Of a stretch of DNA of 64,000 bases, positions 35,434 to 44,182 are shown piece by piece. Under the pieces are notes generated by a model. That model was not told the DNA's origin and did not search any database. It saw only the letters and a list, made by a program, of their open reading frames with translations. Numbering within the stretch: the first letter of the stretch is position 1; each line of letters opens with the position of its first letter. Origin of the DNA: Candidatus Marivariicella framensis (GTDB lineage Bacteria > Bacteroidota > Bacteroidia > Flavobacteriales > Flavobacteriaceae); NCBI GenBank assembly GCA_905182735.1, contig CAJJCT010000019.1, positions 1-64,000 on the forward strand, in the 5' to 3' direction. Both the position numbers and the translations under genes were made by a program.

Positions 35434-36157
35434 ACAGTTTGGGCTTGTCGGAAAAAATATAGAATATTCATTTTCAAAAATATTTTTTGAAAAAAAATTT
35501 TCAAAAAACAAGAACTACACTTATTTTAATTATAAAAATTTTGACATAAAAAATATTTCTGAAATAAAAGATATATATAAAATAAAAAATTTATCCGGTC
35601 TTAATATAACAATACCGTACAAAGAAAAAATTATACCCTATCTAGATCAGTTAACACCCACTGCTCAAAAAATTGGTGCAGTTAATACTGTAATATTTAA
35701 AAACGGTAAAACAATAGGTGATAATACAGATGTTATTGGATTTGAAAGAGCATTGGAAGTCTTTGTAGGGTCATTTATAAAAAAGGCACTAGTGCTTGGC
35801 TCAGGAGGAGCCTCAAAGGCTATAGAGTTTGTTTTAAGAAAAAATAGAATGGATATAATAATTGTGTCACGTAATCCAAATAAAAATGAAATAAACTATA
35901 TCGATTTAAATCAAGAATTAATAAATAATTATCCGCTAATCATAAACTGCACTCCTCTGGGAACATTTCCAAAAATAGAAGGATTACCAAAAATTCCTTA
36001 CGATTATATAAATTCAAAAAATTATTTATTTGATTTAATATATAATCCAAAAGAGACAAAATTTATGAAAAAAGGAATTGATAAAGGGGCAAATGTTTGT
36101 AATGGTCACAATATGTTGATTCAACAAGCAGAAGCATCATGGAAACTTTGGAAATAA
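35411..36157 (+). CDS. aroE: Shikimate dehydrogenase
   Basis: AroE reduces 3-dehydroshikimate to shikimate with NADPH in the aromatic pathway. The 248-residue protein has the shikimate-binding YSFSK, NITIPYKEK with catalytic Lys71, GAVNTV, GDNTD with catalytic Asp107, the nucleotide-binding VLGSGGASKA, and NCTPLG. It is slightly shorter than typical. It overlaps the second DUF368 gene by 23 bases. AroE feeds chorismate and has no obvious link to the lipid-carrier transporters. Confidence 0.94.
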   Translation: MGNNLKHKQFGLVGKNIEYSFSKIFFEKKFSKNKNYTYFNYKNFDIKNISEIKDIYKIKNLSGLNITIPYKEKIIPYLDQLTPTAQKIGAVNTVIFKNGKTIGDNTDVIGFERALEVFVGSFIKKALVLGSGGASKAIEFVLRKNRMDIIIVSRNPNKNEINYIDLNQELINNYPLIINCTPLGTFPKIEGLPKIPYDYINSKNYLFDLIYNPKETKFMKKGIDKGANVCNGHNMLIQQAEASWKLWK

Positions 36158-36247
36158 GTAATAATATGATATATTTTTTGTAAATTTTAAAACAAATAAT
36201 TCCAAAACTAGAGAACTAGTTTTAATAAGATAGTAATAAAAAAAGAT

Positions 36248-38167
36248 ATGGATATTTCAACCATGACGGTTATTGAACTAAAGAAGATTGCTAAAGAAAA
36301 AGGCATTTCTGGTGTGTCAAAATTAAAAAAAGCAGATTTAGTCAAAACGATAAAAAAGAAAGTTGGAGTTCAGGATAAAGAAAGCAAACTCCAAAGCCTT
36401 AAAAAACAAAATAGTCAAGCAGTTGTTCCAAAAATAAATAACACAAAACATCTAAATAAGAGTGATCAAATTAATTATTTGAAAGAAAAAGTAAATGATC
36501 CAAAATGGAGTGTCCACAAAAAAGAAATTGACGAGGCAATCAAGGATTTAGAAAATATTTTTTCAAATACCTTAAAAAAAGAAAAGGAAGATTTTATATC
36601 AAATGGAGGTAAAGAAATAGATTTTTATTTTGAATCTCAAGAAAAAGAAGAATTCAATAAAATAACTTATGAATATAGAAAAACTAAACGTCTATACTTT
36701 AAAGAAAAAGAAAATCAAAAAAAAATAAATAGTGATTTAAAAAGAGTCATAATTGAGCAGATAAAAGAATTAATTGGTTCAGATGAATCAATTAATGTTA
36801 TATATAAAAAATTTAAATCTCTGCAAGAAAAATGGCATATAAGTGGTCCTGCATTAAGATCTGATAGTAATGATTTATGGGAAACATATAAACATCATAT
36901 TGAACGATTTTATGACTTTCTTCATATCAACAGAGAGTTAAGAAATATAGATTATAAACATAATTATGAGGAGAAAATTAAAATAATTGAAAAAGCAGAA
37001 GATCTAGTAAAAACAGAGGATATTATTAAGGCTGGAAGAGATCTAAATGTTTTACATCTTTTATGGAAAAATGAATTGGGTCCAGTTGCTCCTGAAAATA
37101 GAGAATTATTATGGAAAAGATTTCAAGAAGTATCAAAAATAATTCATTCTAGAAGACAAAATTTTCAAAAAGACATTGAACAAAATCAAAATTTAAATCT
37201 TGAAAGAAAAAACATAATTCTTCTTAAAATAAAAAAACTTACAAATCCAGAACCTTTAACCCATAAAGATTGGCAATTGTCAATAAAAAAATTCAATGAC
37301 TTAAGAGATGAGTTTAAGTCATTGGGGACGATTCCAAAGTCAGAAAGTAAAGAAAATTGGAGCTTGTTTCGTGATACAGGAAGAGCATATAATTTATGTA
37401 AGAATAAATTTTATAAAAATCAAAAAAACAATCAAAAAGAAACTATAGAAAATTATAAAAGTCTTTTAAAGGAAGTTAAAAATATTAATGAAAAAGAAGA
37501 TTGGAGAAAATTTATAGAAAGAATGAAATCAATTCAAATAGATTTCAACAAACTTGGTTTTGTTCCAAGAAATATTTTAAAAAGGTTTAGATCTGAATTT
37601 CAAATAGAAACGAACCTATATTTCAAAAGATTAAAGTCTGGTTATCAAAAATTGAATACTGATGAGGAAATTCTTTACAAGAAAAAAATAGATTTAATTA
37701 ATGGTATTAAGAAAATTGAATTCACAGACAATAATATTGATGAAATTTATAAAAATCAATGGGAAAGTATTGAAAAATTTGGTGTTTTAAACAGTGAATT
37801 GGAAACCAAAGTTGTTGATTTATTTGTAAAATCTATTTCCGGCTTAATCAAAGTAAATTCTGATATAAAGTTTAATAAAGCAAATTTTTTATTTGAAGTT
37901 GAATTAAATTGTTTAAAGAATAATTCAAAGGAACTACAAATCAAAATTGATTATTATAAAAGAACAATAGAAGGACTTCAATCAGAGATAAATCAATTAG
38001 AAAATAATCTTGAATTTTTTAGCAGGTCTAGTACAGAAAGCCCTGTTCTCAGGAATGTAACAGGAAAATTAAATGTATTGACTACTAAATTATTCTCATC
38101 AAAAGAGAGGGTCAAGAAGCTAAAGCTTTTAAAAAGGAACATAATTAATTCTTCCAAAAAAAATTAA
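36248..38167 (+). CDS. DUF349 protein with N-terminal Rho_N/SAP-like domain
   Basis: A 639-residue soluble, highly charged protein. Residues about 5-40 (MTVIELKKIAKEKGISGVSKLKKADLVKTI) match the Rho N-terminal/SAP-like motif. The rest holds several DUF349 repeats, each with a W and a pattern such as LWKNELGPVAPENRELLWKRFQE, and coiled-coil segments at the end (about 560-639). DUF349 proteins have no settled function. The N-terminal motif suggests binding of RNA or DNA. It ends convergent to mazG with a 37-base spacer. Confidence 0.85.
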   Translation: MDISTMTVIELKKIAKEKGISGVSKLKKADLVKTIKKKVGVQDKESKLQSLKKQNSQAVVPKINNTKHLNKSDQINYLKEKVNDPKWSVHKKEIDEAIKDLENIFSNTLKKEKEDFISNGGKEIDFYFESQEKEEFNKITYEYRKTKRLYFKEKENQKKINSDLKRVIIEQIKELIGSDESINVIYKKFKSLQEKWHISGPALRSDSNDLWETYKHHIERFYDFLHINRELRNIDYKHNYEEKIKIIEKAEDLVKTEDIIKAGRDLNVLHLLWKNELGPVAPENRELLWKRFQEVSKIIHSRRQNFQKDIEQNQNLNLERKNIILLKIKKLTNPEPLTHKDWQLSIKKFNDLRDEFKSLGTIPKSESKENWSLFRDTGRAYNLCKNKFYKNQKNNQKETIENYKSLLKEVKNINEKEDWRKFIERMKSIQIDFNKLGFVPRNILKRFRSEFQIETNLYFKRLKSGYQKLNTDEEILYKKKIDLINGIKKIEFTDNNIDEIYKNQWESIEKFGVLNSELETKVVDLFVKSISGLIKVNSDIKFNKANFLFEVELNCLKNNSKELQIKIDYYKRTIEGLQSEINQLENNLEFFSRSSTESPVLRNVTGKLNVLTTKLFSSKERVKKLKLLKRNIINSSKKN

Positions 38168-38204
38168 AAGAAAAAAACACAGATATTAATGAAAAAAATT
38201 AGTT

Positions 38205-38981
38205 TTAAATATTTTTTTTTGCCTCACCCCATAATATAATTAACTCCTCTAAATTTAAAGACTGTATTAAATTATTTTCAGATTTTACAGTCTTTTCCAT
38301 GTATTGAAATCTCTCAATAAATTTTTTATTTGTTTTCTTTAAAGCCATATCAGGATCTATTTTAACAAATCTTGCATAATTAATTAAGGAGAAAATTAAA
38401 TCGCCAAACTCTTCTTCCATGCATGATTTGTTCTTTTCTTTAACAGCTTCAAGAAATTCATTTTCTTCTTCTTTAACTTTGTTCCAAACATCTTCTAGCT
38501 TCTTCCATTCAAAACCTACTCCTGCTGCTTTATCCTGAATACGTTGTGATTTAATCATTTCTGAAAGAGTGGAGGGTATTCCAGAAAAAACACTAACATT
38601 TCCCTCTTTGAGTTTTAAAGATTCCCAATTACGCTTAACCTCATCTTCATCTTCTACATTAACATTTCCATAAATATGAGGATGCCTATAAACTAATTTA
38701 TTGCATATAGCTTCTGCCACATCTCCAATATCAAATTCTTTTTTTTCAGAGGCTATTTTTGAATAAAATAAAATATGTAATAATAAATCTCCCAATTCAG
38801 ATTTTATTCCATTAAAATTTTTTTCTGATATAGCATCAGACAACTCATGTGTTTCTTCAATAGTAAGAGCTCGAAGGGTTTCAAAGGTTTGTTTTTTATC
38901 CCATGGACATTTAGATCGAAGTTCATCTATTATGGTCAACAACTGATCTATTAACTCTAGTTGTTTTTTTCTGGAATTCAT
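38205..38981 (-). CDS. mazG: MazG nucleoside triphosphate pyrophosphohydrolase
   Basis: MazG hydrolyses non-canonical or damaged nucleoside triphosphates to monophosphates. The 258-residue protein has two MazG domains: LRSKCPWDKKQTFETLRALTIEETHELSDAI with KSELGDLLLHILF in the first, and EENEFLEAVKEKN with EEEFGDLIFSLINYARF in the second; both have the metal-binding E-x-x-E...E-x-x-D pattern. It overlaps the DUF5606 gene by 4 bases and is last in the ruvX-def-DUF5606-mazG run. Confidence 0.95.
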   Translation of the reverse strand: MNSRKKQLELIDQLLTIIDELRSKCPWDKKQTFETLRALTIEETHELSDAISEKNFNGIKSELGDLLLHILFYSKIASEKKEFDIGDVAEAICNKLVYRHPHIYGNVNVEDEDEVKRNWESLKLKEGNVSVFSGIPSTLSEMIKSQRIQDKAAGVGFEWKKLEDVWNKVKEEENEFLEAVKEKNKSCMEEEFGDLIFSLINYARFVKIDPDMALKKTNKKFIERFQYMEKTVKSENNLIQSLNLEELIILWGEAKKNI

Positions 38982-39388
38982 TTTTTAATATTTTTTAAAC
39001 TTAATGAAGAAAAAAAATTCTTATCCAGAAGCAAATTATACCACTTAATGATTTTTTTTACATCATTTGGATATACTCTCTCTTTATCATAATTATCAAA
39101 AATCAAATAAAAGTAATTCATCAAATCATCTTTTGATGATTTGTGTGTAATTTTTGTTTGTAATCCATTTTCGTTTTTAAAAATTGATTTAAAAATCTCT
39201 TCAAGAGGTTTTTTCTCATTGTTTCCAAAAACTTGAATTTCATTTAGTATACTAATCTGATCGTTTATTTTTGTTGATATTTTTTTATTATCTATTAATG
39301 ATTGAGCAATAAATCCATATCGGGTTTTTGATAAAATTTTAAACAATCCTTGACGTGAAGAAATGGATATAACTTCGTCTAGTTTCAT
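38978..39388 (-). CDS. DUF5606 domain protein
   Basis: A 136-residue protein of the Bacteroidota DUF5606 type. The first 55 residues have MKLDEVISISSRQGLFKILSKTR, an RNA-domain-like start that is conserved in Flavobacteria, followed by a helical tail with NGLQTKI and YPNDVKKIIKWYNLL. Function unknown. It lies one base after def and overlaps mazG, so it is translated with housekeeping genes. Confidence 0.82.
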   Translation of the reverse strand: MKLDEVISISSRQGLFKILSKTRYGFIAQSLIDNKKISTKINDQISILNEIQVFGNNEKKPLEEIFKSIFKNENGLQTKITHKSSKDDLMNYFYLIFDNYDKERVYPNDVKKIIKWYNLLLDKNFFSSLSLKNIKK

Positions 39389-39389
39389 A

Positions 39390-39980
39390 TTACTTATTTT
39401 TAATTAGTTTTGAAAATTTCATTTTGTAGTCCGTTTTAATTTTTCCCTTACTTATGTCTATTAACTTACCTTTCAATAGTTTTCTTTTTAAGGGTGATAT
39501 TTTATCAGTGAACAAAACACCCTCTATATGATCATATTCATGCTGAACTACTCTGGCAATAATTCCATTAAAATAATGTTGATGTTGATTAAATTCTTCA
39601 TCAAAATATTTAATCAAAATAGTTTCGGGACGTTTTACATCTGCTCTTACTTCAGGAATACTCAGACAACCTTCGTTAAAATCCCATTTATTTCCAGTTT
39701 CATTAATTATAACTGGATTAATAAATACTTTTTTAAAAGAGCTAACCAATTCAAATTCATCTTTATTCATGCTTTCAGAATCAGCAAAAGGTGAAGTGTC
39801 AACAATAAAAATACGAAATGACAACCCGACCTGTGGAGCAGCTAGTCCAACTCCATTAGCATTGTTCATAGTTTCCCACATATTTTCAATAAACTCATTG
39901 AGGTTTATAAAATCATTTGAAATATTCTTAGCTTTTTTTTTCAATACTGGATTTCCATAGGCTAATATTGGTAAAATCAT
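39390..39980 (-). CDS. def: Peptide deformylase
   Basis: Def removes the formyl group from the N-terminal methionine of new proteins. The 196-residue protein has all three metal motifs: GVGLAAPQVG (43-52), EGCLSIP with Cys105, and QHEYDH with His147, Glu148 and His151. It overlaps ruvX by 4 bases. An insertion of about 15 residues between motifs 1 and 2 is normal for Bacteroidota enzymes. Confidence 0.96.
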   Translation of the reverse strand: MILPILAYGNPVLKKKAKNISNDFINLNEFIENMWETMNNANGVGLAAPQVGLSFRIFIVDTSPFADSESMNKDEFELVSSFKKVFINPVIINETGNKWDFNEGCLSIPEVRADVKRPETILIKYFDEEFNQHQHYFNGIIARVVQHEYDHIEGVLFTDKISPLKRKLLKGKLIDISKGKIKTDYKMKFSKLIKNK

Positions 39981-40399
39981 TTTTGAAGTTTTTTAAATTC
40001 TAAATAAGATTGTAAGATGATAGTTGCGCTAATTTGATCAATAAGAGACTTATTTTTTCTTTTATTCTTTTTTATTCCTGAGTCAATTATTACCTGACTA
40101 GCAATTTTTGAAGTGTACCTTTCATCATATCTAATAATTTTGATGTTCGATATTTTATTTTGAAGTTTTGCTATGAATTTCACAATAAGTGTCTCTATAT
40201 TAGAAAAACTTCCATCCTTTTGTTTAGGCTGTCCAACAATAATAGCTTCTACATCATTTTTTAATACATATTGTTCTAAAAAGATTAATGTTTCGTTTGG
40301 AGGTAAAGTTGTTATTCCACTAGCAATTATTTGAAAAGGATCTGTATGAGCAATACCTGTTCTCTTTTCTCCAAAATCTAACGCAATCAAACAACCCAT
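39977..40399 (-). CDS. ruvX: Putative pre-16S rRNA nuclease / Holliday junction resolvase-like RuvX (YqgF)
   Basis: A 140-residue RNase H-fold protein that processes 16S rRNA ends in E. coli. Motifs: the N-terminal LDFGEKRTGIAHTD with the first catalytic Asp, VGQPKQKDGS in the middle, DERYTSKIA with an acidic residue, and SLIDQISATIILQSYL containing the last Asp. It is first in its minus-strand run and has a clear -7 box upstream. Confidence 0.93.
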   Translation of the reverse strand: MGCLIALDFGEKRTGIAHTDPFQIIASGITTLPPNETLIFLEQYVLKNDVEAIIVGQPKQKDGSFSNIETLIVKFIAKLQNKISNIKIIRYDERYTSKIASQVIIDSGIKKNKRKNKSLIDQISATIILQSYLEFKKLQK

Positions 40400-40412
40400 T
40401 TTTAAATTTTAA

Positions 40413-40420
40413 CAAATATA
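40413..40420 (-). promoter_or_regulatory. -7 promoter box for the ruvX-def-DUF5606-mazG run
   Basis: On the minus strand this reads TATATTTG, an exact TAnnTTTG element, ending 13 bases before the ruvX ATG. No TTG was seen at the usual -33 spacing. Confidence 0.5.
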
Positions 40421-40485
40421 CATTTTGACAGCTTAAATTAATCAGCTAATTCCTAGTTTCATTACTTTTACTAAAATATTTAGAT

Positions 40486-41292
40486 ATGAAATCCTTAATT
40501 GAAGCTGCATGGAATAAACGTTCATTATTAGAGAATAAAGAAACCCAAAAGGCTATAAGAGATGTAATAAATGAACTTGATCTTGGTAATATTAGAGTTG
40601 CAGAAAAAAATAATGGAGTTTGGAAAATAAATGAGTGGATAAAAAAGGCTGTTGTTTTATATTTTCCAATACAAAAGATGGAATCAATTGAAATTGGGCC
40701 ATTTGAATTTCATGATAAAATTCCTTTAAAAAAAGATTATGTAAAAAAAGGAATTAGAGTTGTACCCCATGCTGTTGTAAGACATGGAGCGTATATAGCT
40801 AGAGGAACAATCTTAATGCCTAGTTATACAAATATAGGAGCGTATATTGACGGTGGTACAATGATAGATACTTGGGCTACTGTTGGAAGTTGTGCGCAAA
40901 TTGGAAAAAATGTTCATATTAGTGGTGGTGTTGGTATAGGCGGAGTACTTGAGCCAATTCAAGCTTCTCCAGTTATTATTGAAGATGATACATTTATAGG
41001 CTCTAGATCTATAATAGTTGAAGGGGTTAGAGTAGAAAAAGAAGCTGTTTTGGGAGCTAATGTTGTTTTAACAGCATCCACTAAAATTATTGATGTTACT
41101 GGTGAAAAACCTATTGAGTCTAAGGGGGTAATACCTAGGAGATCAGTTGTTATTCCAGGTAGCTACGAAAAACAATTTAAAGCTGGTAAATATCATGTTC
41201 CGTGTGCCCTAATTATAGGTGAAAGAAAAGAAAGTACAAACAAAAAAACATCACTTAATGATGCTTTAAGAGAAAATAATGTGCCAGTCTAA
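40486..41292 (+). CDS. dapD: Tetrahydrodipicolinate N-succinyltransferase
   Basis: DapD transfers succinyl from succinyl-CoA to tetrahydrodipicolinate, the committed step of the succinylase lysine/DAP route. The 268-residue protein has an N-terminal helical domain and a left-handed beta-helix with hexapeptide repeats in RGTILMPSYTNIGAYIDG, GTMIDTWATVGSCAQIG and VHISGGVGIGGVLEP. It is the only DAP gene in this stretch and converges with a glycosyltransferase, with a one-base spacer. Together with dapB and lysA it indicates DAP-type peptidoglycan. Confidence 0.95.
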   Translation: MKSLIEAAWNKRSLLENKETQKAIRDVINELDLGNIRVAEKNNGVWKINEWIKKAVVLYFPIQKMESIEIGPFEFHDKIPLKKDYVKKGIRVVPHAVVRHGAYIARGTILMPSYTNIGAYIDGGTMIDTWATVGSCAQIGKNVHISGGVGIGGVLEPIQASPVIIEDDTFIGSRSIIVEGVRVEKEAVLGANVVLTASTKIIDVTGEKPIESKGVIPRRSVVIPGSYEKQFKAGKYHVPCALIIGERKESTNKKTSLNDALRENNVPV

Positions 41293-41293
41293 T

Positions 41294-42202
41294 TTACTTA
41301 ACTGAAGTTGTTTTTAAAAACCAATACCTAAGCATAACAAAAAACATTCCTCTTTTAACTTTTGAAAAAAGAGAAAAAATAAATAATTCTATAATTGAAG
41401 AAATGAAGATTAAAATATGTGCGATAAACCTACCTATTCCTTTAAAATGTTTTTCAGCATACTTATGAGATGATATAATAACTTCAGATTTTGTTTTAAT
41501 TCTGGTATCAATGTTTTTTCTTGAAGCACCTCCATGTGAATGTATACAGCTCCATTGATTAAGCATAACACATTTCATTTGGTTATTTTGAGCTCTTTTG
41601 CAAAGATCTATATCTTCATAATACATCCAGAAACTTTCGTCCCACTCCCCTATTTTAGTAAAATCATCATTTCTTATTAAAATAAAAGATCCGGAAATCC
41701 AATCTGGAAAAGAAATTTGATTTTGAGAAATTACTTTTTTTGATTGAGAAGGTCTGAAAAAAATTCTTTCTAGACTCCGAATAGGTGAAAGTACATTTAA
41801 AAAATTAGGAAAAATTCCAAATGGATAAGTTTGCTTTCCCTGATCTCCTAATTGATTTATAGAAATCAATCGGTAATCAGGATTATTATCACAAAATGGA
41901 ATTAAATTTTCAAAACAGGTTTTAGGAATTTTAGTGTCTGGATTAAGAAATAATATCCATTTAGTATTAGCATATTGAGCTCCTATATTACACCCGTATG
42001 AGAATCCACCATTAACTTGTTCTTTAATAAAATGAACCCAATTAAATTTAATTGAAAAAATTTCAAGTTCACCATCATTAGAAAAATTATCAACGACTAT
42101 AACCTTTCTTATTGTTACAGACTGCATTTTTATACTTTTTAAGCAAACAGCAAGCTTGTCCCAACATCTATAATTAACAATAACTATTGAAAGATCTAAC
42201 AT
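41294..42202 (-). CDS. Family 2 glycosyltransferase, rhamnosyltransferase-like
   Basis: A 302-residue GT-A enzyme. Motifs: LSIVIVNYRCWDKL at the start, VVDNFSNDG, LFLNPDTKIP (the NPD replacing DxD), DWISGSFILIRNDDF and FWMYYEDIDLCKRA, which are typical of rhamnosyl- or related transferases. A C-terminal hydrophobic segment (about 260-285) suggests membrane association. It probably builds a surface polysaccharide or lipopolysaccharide. The sugar donor is unknown. The -7 box lies 5 bases from its ATG. Confidence 0.88.
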   Translation of the reverse strand: MLDLSIVIVNYRCWDKLAVCLKSIKMQSVTIRKVIVVDNFSNDGELEIFSIKFNWVHFIKEQVNGGFSYGCNIGAQYANTKWILFLNPDTKIPKTCFENLIPFCDNNPDYRLISINQLGDQGKQTYPFGIFPNFLNVLSPIRSLERIFFRPSQSKKVISQNQISFPDWISGSFILIRNDDFTKIGEWDESFWMYYEDIDLCKRAQNNQMKCVMLNQWSCIHSHGGASRKNIDTRIKTKSEVIISSHKYAEKHFKGIGRFIAHILIFISSIIELFIFSLFSKVKRGMFFVMLRYWFLKTTSVK

Positions 42203-42207
42203 AAATT

Positions 42208-42215
42208 CAAATATA
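42208..42215 (-). promoter_or_regulatory. -7 promoter box for the 41.3-kb glycosyltransferase
   Basis: On the minus strand it reads TATATTTG, matching TAnnTTTG, and ends 5 bases before the ATG, so a leaderless mRNA is likely. It is back to back with the box for the divergent GT9 gene, 35 bases away. Confidence 0.5.
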
Positions 42216-42249
42216 GGATATTTGACTTATTAGTTATTTTAAATAAAAG

Positions 42250-42257
42250 TACTTTTG
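42250..42257 (+). promoter_or_regulatory. -7 promoter box for the GT9 gene
   Basis: TACTTTTG matches TAnnTTTG and ends 20 bases before the ATG at 42278. It shares a 75-base divergent intergenic region with the box of the minus-strand glycosyltransferase. Confidence 0.5.
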
Positions 42258-42277
42258 TATAATCATAAATTAGTGTA

Positions 42278-43318
42278 ATGAATGTATTAATAATTCAACA
42301 AAAAATGATTGGAGATGTTTTAATTAGCACACTGATATGTGAAAATATTAAAAAGTGGAATCCATCATCTAAAATTGATTTTATTGCAAACACTCATACA
42401 GTTCCGATACTTCAAAACAATCCTAATATTAATAAAATTATAATTTTTGAAGATTACTTTAAACATGATAAAATATCATTAATTAAATTTTTAATAAATC
42501 AGAAAAAGAAAAAATATGACATCCTTATAGATGCTTATGGAAAAACTGAAAGTATATTAACTTCCTTTTTAACTCCGGCAAAAATAAAAATTGGTTTTAA
42601 AAAATGGTATTCTAAATGGGTATATTCTGAATCTATAATAAGAGAAACAGAAAGGTTAGGTGGTGATTTACAGTTAACAATTAAAAATAGAATTAAATTA
42701 TTAATTCCTATTATTGGGAATGAATTCAACTATGTAACATTACCAAAAGTGTACATCAATGAAAATGAAAAAAGGGCAGCAAAATCAAAATTAAAAAACA
42801 TCAAGTCACCACTAATTATGATAAGCTTATTGGGCAGCTCAAAACTAAAGACTTATCCTCTTAATAAAATGATTAAAATTTTAAATTATTTAGTTGAAGT
42901 ACATAAGGTTCAATTAATTTTAAATTACATGAGGAGTCAGGAAAAAGAAGCATTGTATTTGATTAACTCCTTAGAGAACAAAACATTAAAATCAATTGTT
43001 TTAGATAAATCTCCTGATAGTTTAAGAGATTATATCTCACTTGTTTCTTTATGTGATGCAATAATTGGTAATGAGGGAGGAGCAATAAATATAGCTAAAT
43101 CGCTAGAATTACCAAATTTTTCAATATTTTCTCCTCAAATAAACCCTAGCGGGTGGATCAATCCCTCTCCTAGTGAAGTTGGGGTTCATATAATGGATTA
43201 CGATAAAAACTTTCAAAACTTTAAATTGACAGATAAAGAAATTATAAGCTTTTATAATGAATTTGAATTTGAACTTTTCAAAGAAAAATTATCAAATTTC
43301 ATGAGTCGACTCAGATAA
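42278..43318 (+). CDS. Family 9 glycosyltransferase (heptosyltransferase-like)
   Basis: A 346-residue GT-B enzyme of family 9. The N-terminus MNVLIIQQKMIGDVLISTLICENIKK and the C-terminal CDAIIGNEGGAINIAKSLELPNFSIFSP are the family signatures. It probably adds heptose or another sugar to lipopolysaccharide core. No other core-synthesis genes are adjacent except the two GT2 genes that flank it. Its 3' end overlaps the convergent glycosyltransferase by 27 bases. Confidence 0.88.
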   Translation: MNVLIIQQKMIGDVLISTLICENIKKWNPSSKIDFIANTHTVPILQNNPNINKIIIFEDYFKHDKISLIKFLINQKKKKYDILIDAYGKTESILTSFLTPAKIKIGFKKWYSKWVYSESIIRETERLGGDLQLTIKNRIKLLIPIIGNEFNYVTLPKVYINENEKRAAKSKLKNIKSPLIMISLLGSSKLKTYPLNKMIKILNYLVEVHKVQLILNYMRSQEKEALYLINSLENKTLKSIVLDKSPDSLRDYISLVSLCDAIIGNEGGAINIAKSLELPNFSIFSPQINPSGWINPSPSEVGVHIMDYDKNFQNFKLTDKEIISFYNEFEFELFKEKLSNFMSRLR

Positions 43319-44101
43319 ACCATTAAGTGCTTTAATTCTTTTATTTAAGACAGAATCTGTTTGAATTAAATTATTTTTTAAAAATCCGGTTTCATCTTTT
43401 TGATCATGATCAAGATGATAAACAACCCCCACAAATTTCAACCTTTTGCACATGACTCCATTGTTATGCATTCGAATCATCAAGTCTGAATCCTCTCTCC
43501 CCCATCCAATAAAATCGTTATCATATCCATTTACAGCAATAAAATCTCGCCTCCAGAAAGAGGTATTACATCCTCTAAATTTATGAGAAATTTTATGTTT
43601 TTTTTTATAAAAATTGCTTAAAAAAGGTAATCGAACTTTTCTAAATCTTTTTTTTATTCTTGGGCTAAAAAAAGAAAAAATTAATTTTTGGTTTTTATGT
43701 TCGAAACACCATAGTACTTCAGAGATATAATTCTTTTTAATATGAACCCTAGTTCCATACAAATAACATCCTTTTTTAGCATTAGCTAAATGATCATAAA
43801 TAAAATACTCATCAGGAATACAATCACCATCAATTTGAATTATATAATCCGAATGGGATAATTTTATGGCTTTGTTAAGTATCAAAGCTTTCCTAAAGCC
43901 TGAATCTTTTTGTTGAATATGAATAAATTTTGATGAAATTTTATTTTTCCAAAAGTTAACAATTTTGAGTGTTTTACTGTCATTTCCATCTTCGGCAATA
44001 ATTATTTCATTTGGTGTTTTAAATTGTTTAGATATTGCATCAATAATAATATTGAGTGCTTCAGGGGAATTATAAGTTGAAATTACTAATGCTGTTGTCA
44101 T
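43292..44101 (-). CDS. Family 2 glycosyltransferase with GT7-like C-terminal region
   Basis: A GT-A enzyme of 269 residues from the ATG at 44101. Motifs: ALVISTYNSPEALNIII, IIAEDGNDSKT, IQIDGDCIPDEYFI with the DxD, and the C-terminal RGCNTSFWRRDFIAVNGYDNDFIGWGREDSDL, where GWGxEDxD resembles the GT7 C-terminal signature of chondroitin-polymerase-type enzymes. An earlier in-frame TTG at 44113 falls in the promoter -7 box, so it is unlikely to be used. Probably involved in surface glycan synthesis; the donor is unknown. Confidence 0.88.
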   Translation of the reverse strand: MTTALVISTYNSPEALNIIIDAISKQFKTPNEIIIAEDGNDSKTLKIVNFWKNKISSKFIHIQQKDSGFRKALILNKAIKLSHSDYIIQIDGDCIPDEYFIYDHLANAKKGCYLYGTRVHIKKNYISEVLWCFEHKNQKLIFSFFSPRIKKRFRKVRLPFLSNFYKKKHKISHKFRGCNTSFWRRDFIAVNGYDNDFIGWGREDSDLMIRMHNNGVMCKRLKFVGVVYHLDHDQKDETGFLKNNLIQTDSVLNKRIKALNGLSESTHEI

Positions 44102-44110
44102 AATTATAAG

Positions 44111-44118
44111 CAAATATA
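44111..44118 (-). promoter_or_regulatory. -7 promoter box for the 43.3-kb glycosyltransferase
   Basis: On the minus strand it reads TATATTTG, matching TAnnTTTG. It overlaps the upstream TTG and ends 9 bases before the ATG at 44101, which supports that ATG as the start. Confidence 0.5.
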
Positions 44119-44159
44119 AATAGAAATCAATGTTTTATAACTTCGTTATTTTTAAACTG

Positions 44160-44167
44160 TATTTTTG
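44160..44167 (+). promoter_or_regulatory. -7 promoter box for the tsaC run
   Basis: TATTTTTG matches TAnnTTTG and ends 15 bases before the ATG at 44183. It is divergent from the glycosyltransferase box at 44111-44118. Confidence 0.45.
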
Positions 44168-44182
44168 AATAAATATTTATAA

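Noticed and set aside
42203..44182. Surface-glycan island acquired by transfer
   Set aside because: Base composition and promoter type look the same as the neighbours, and no integrase, tRNA or repeat borders it.
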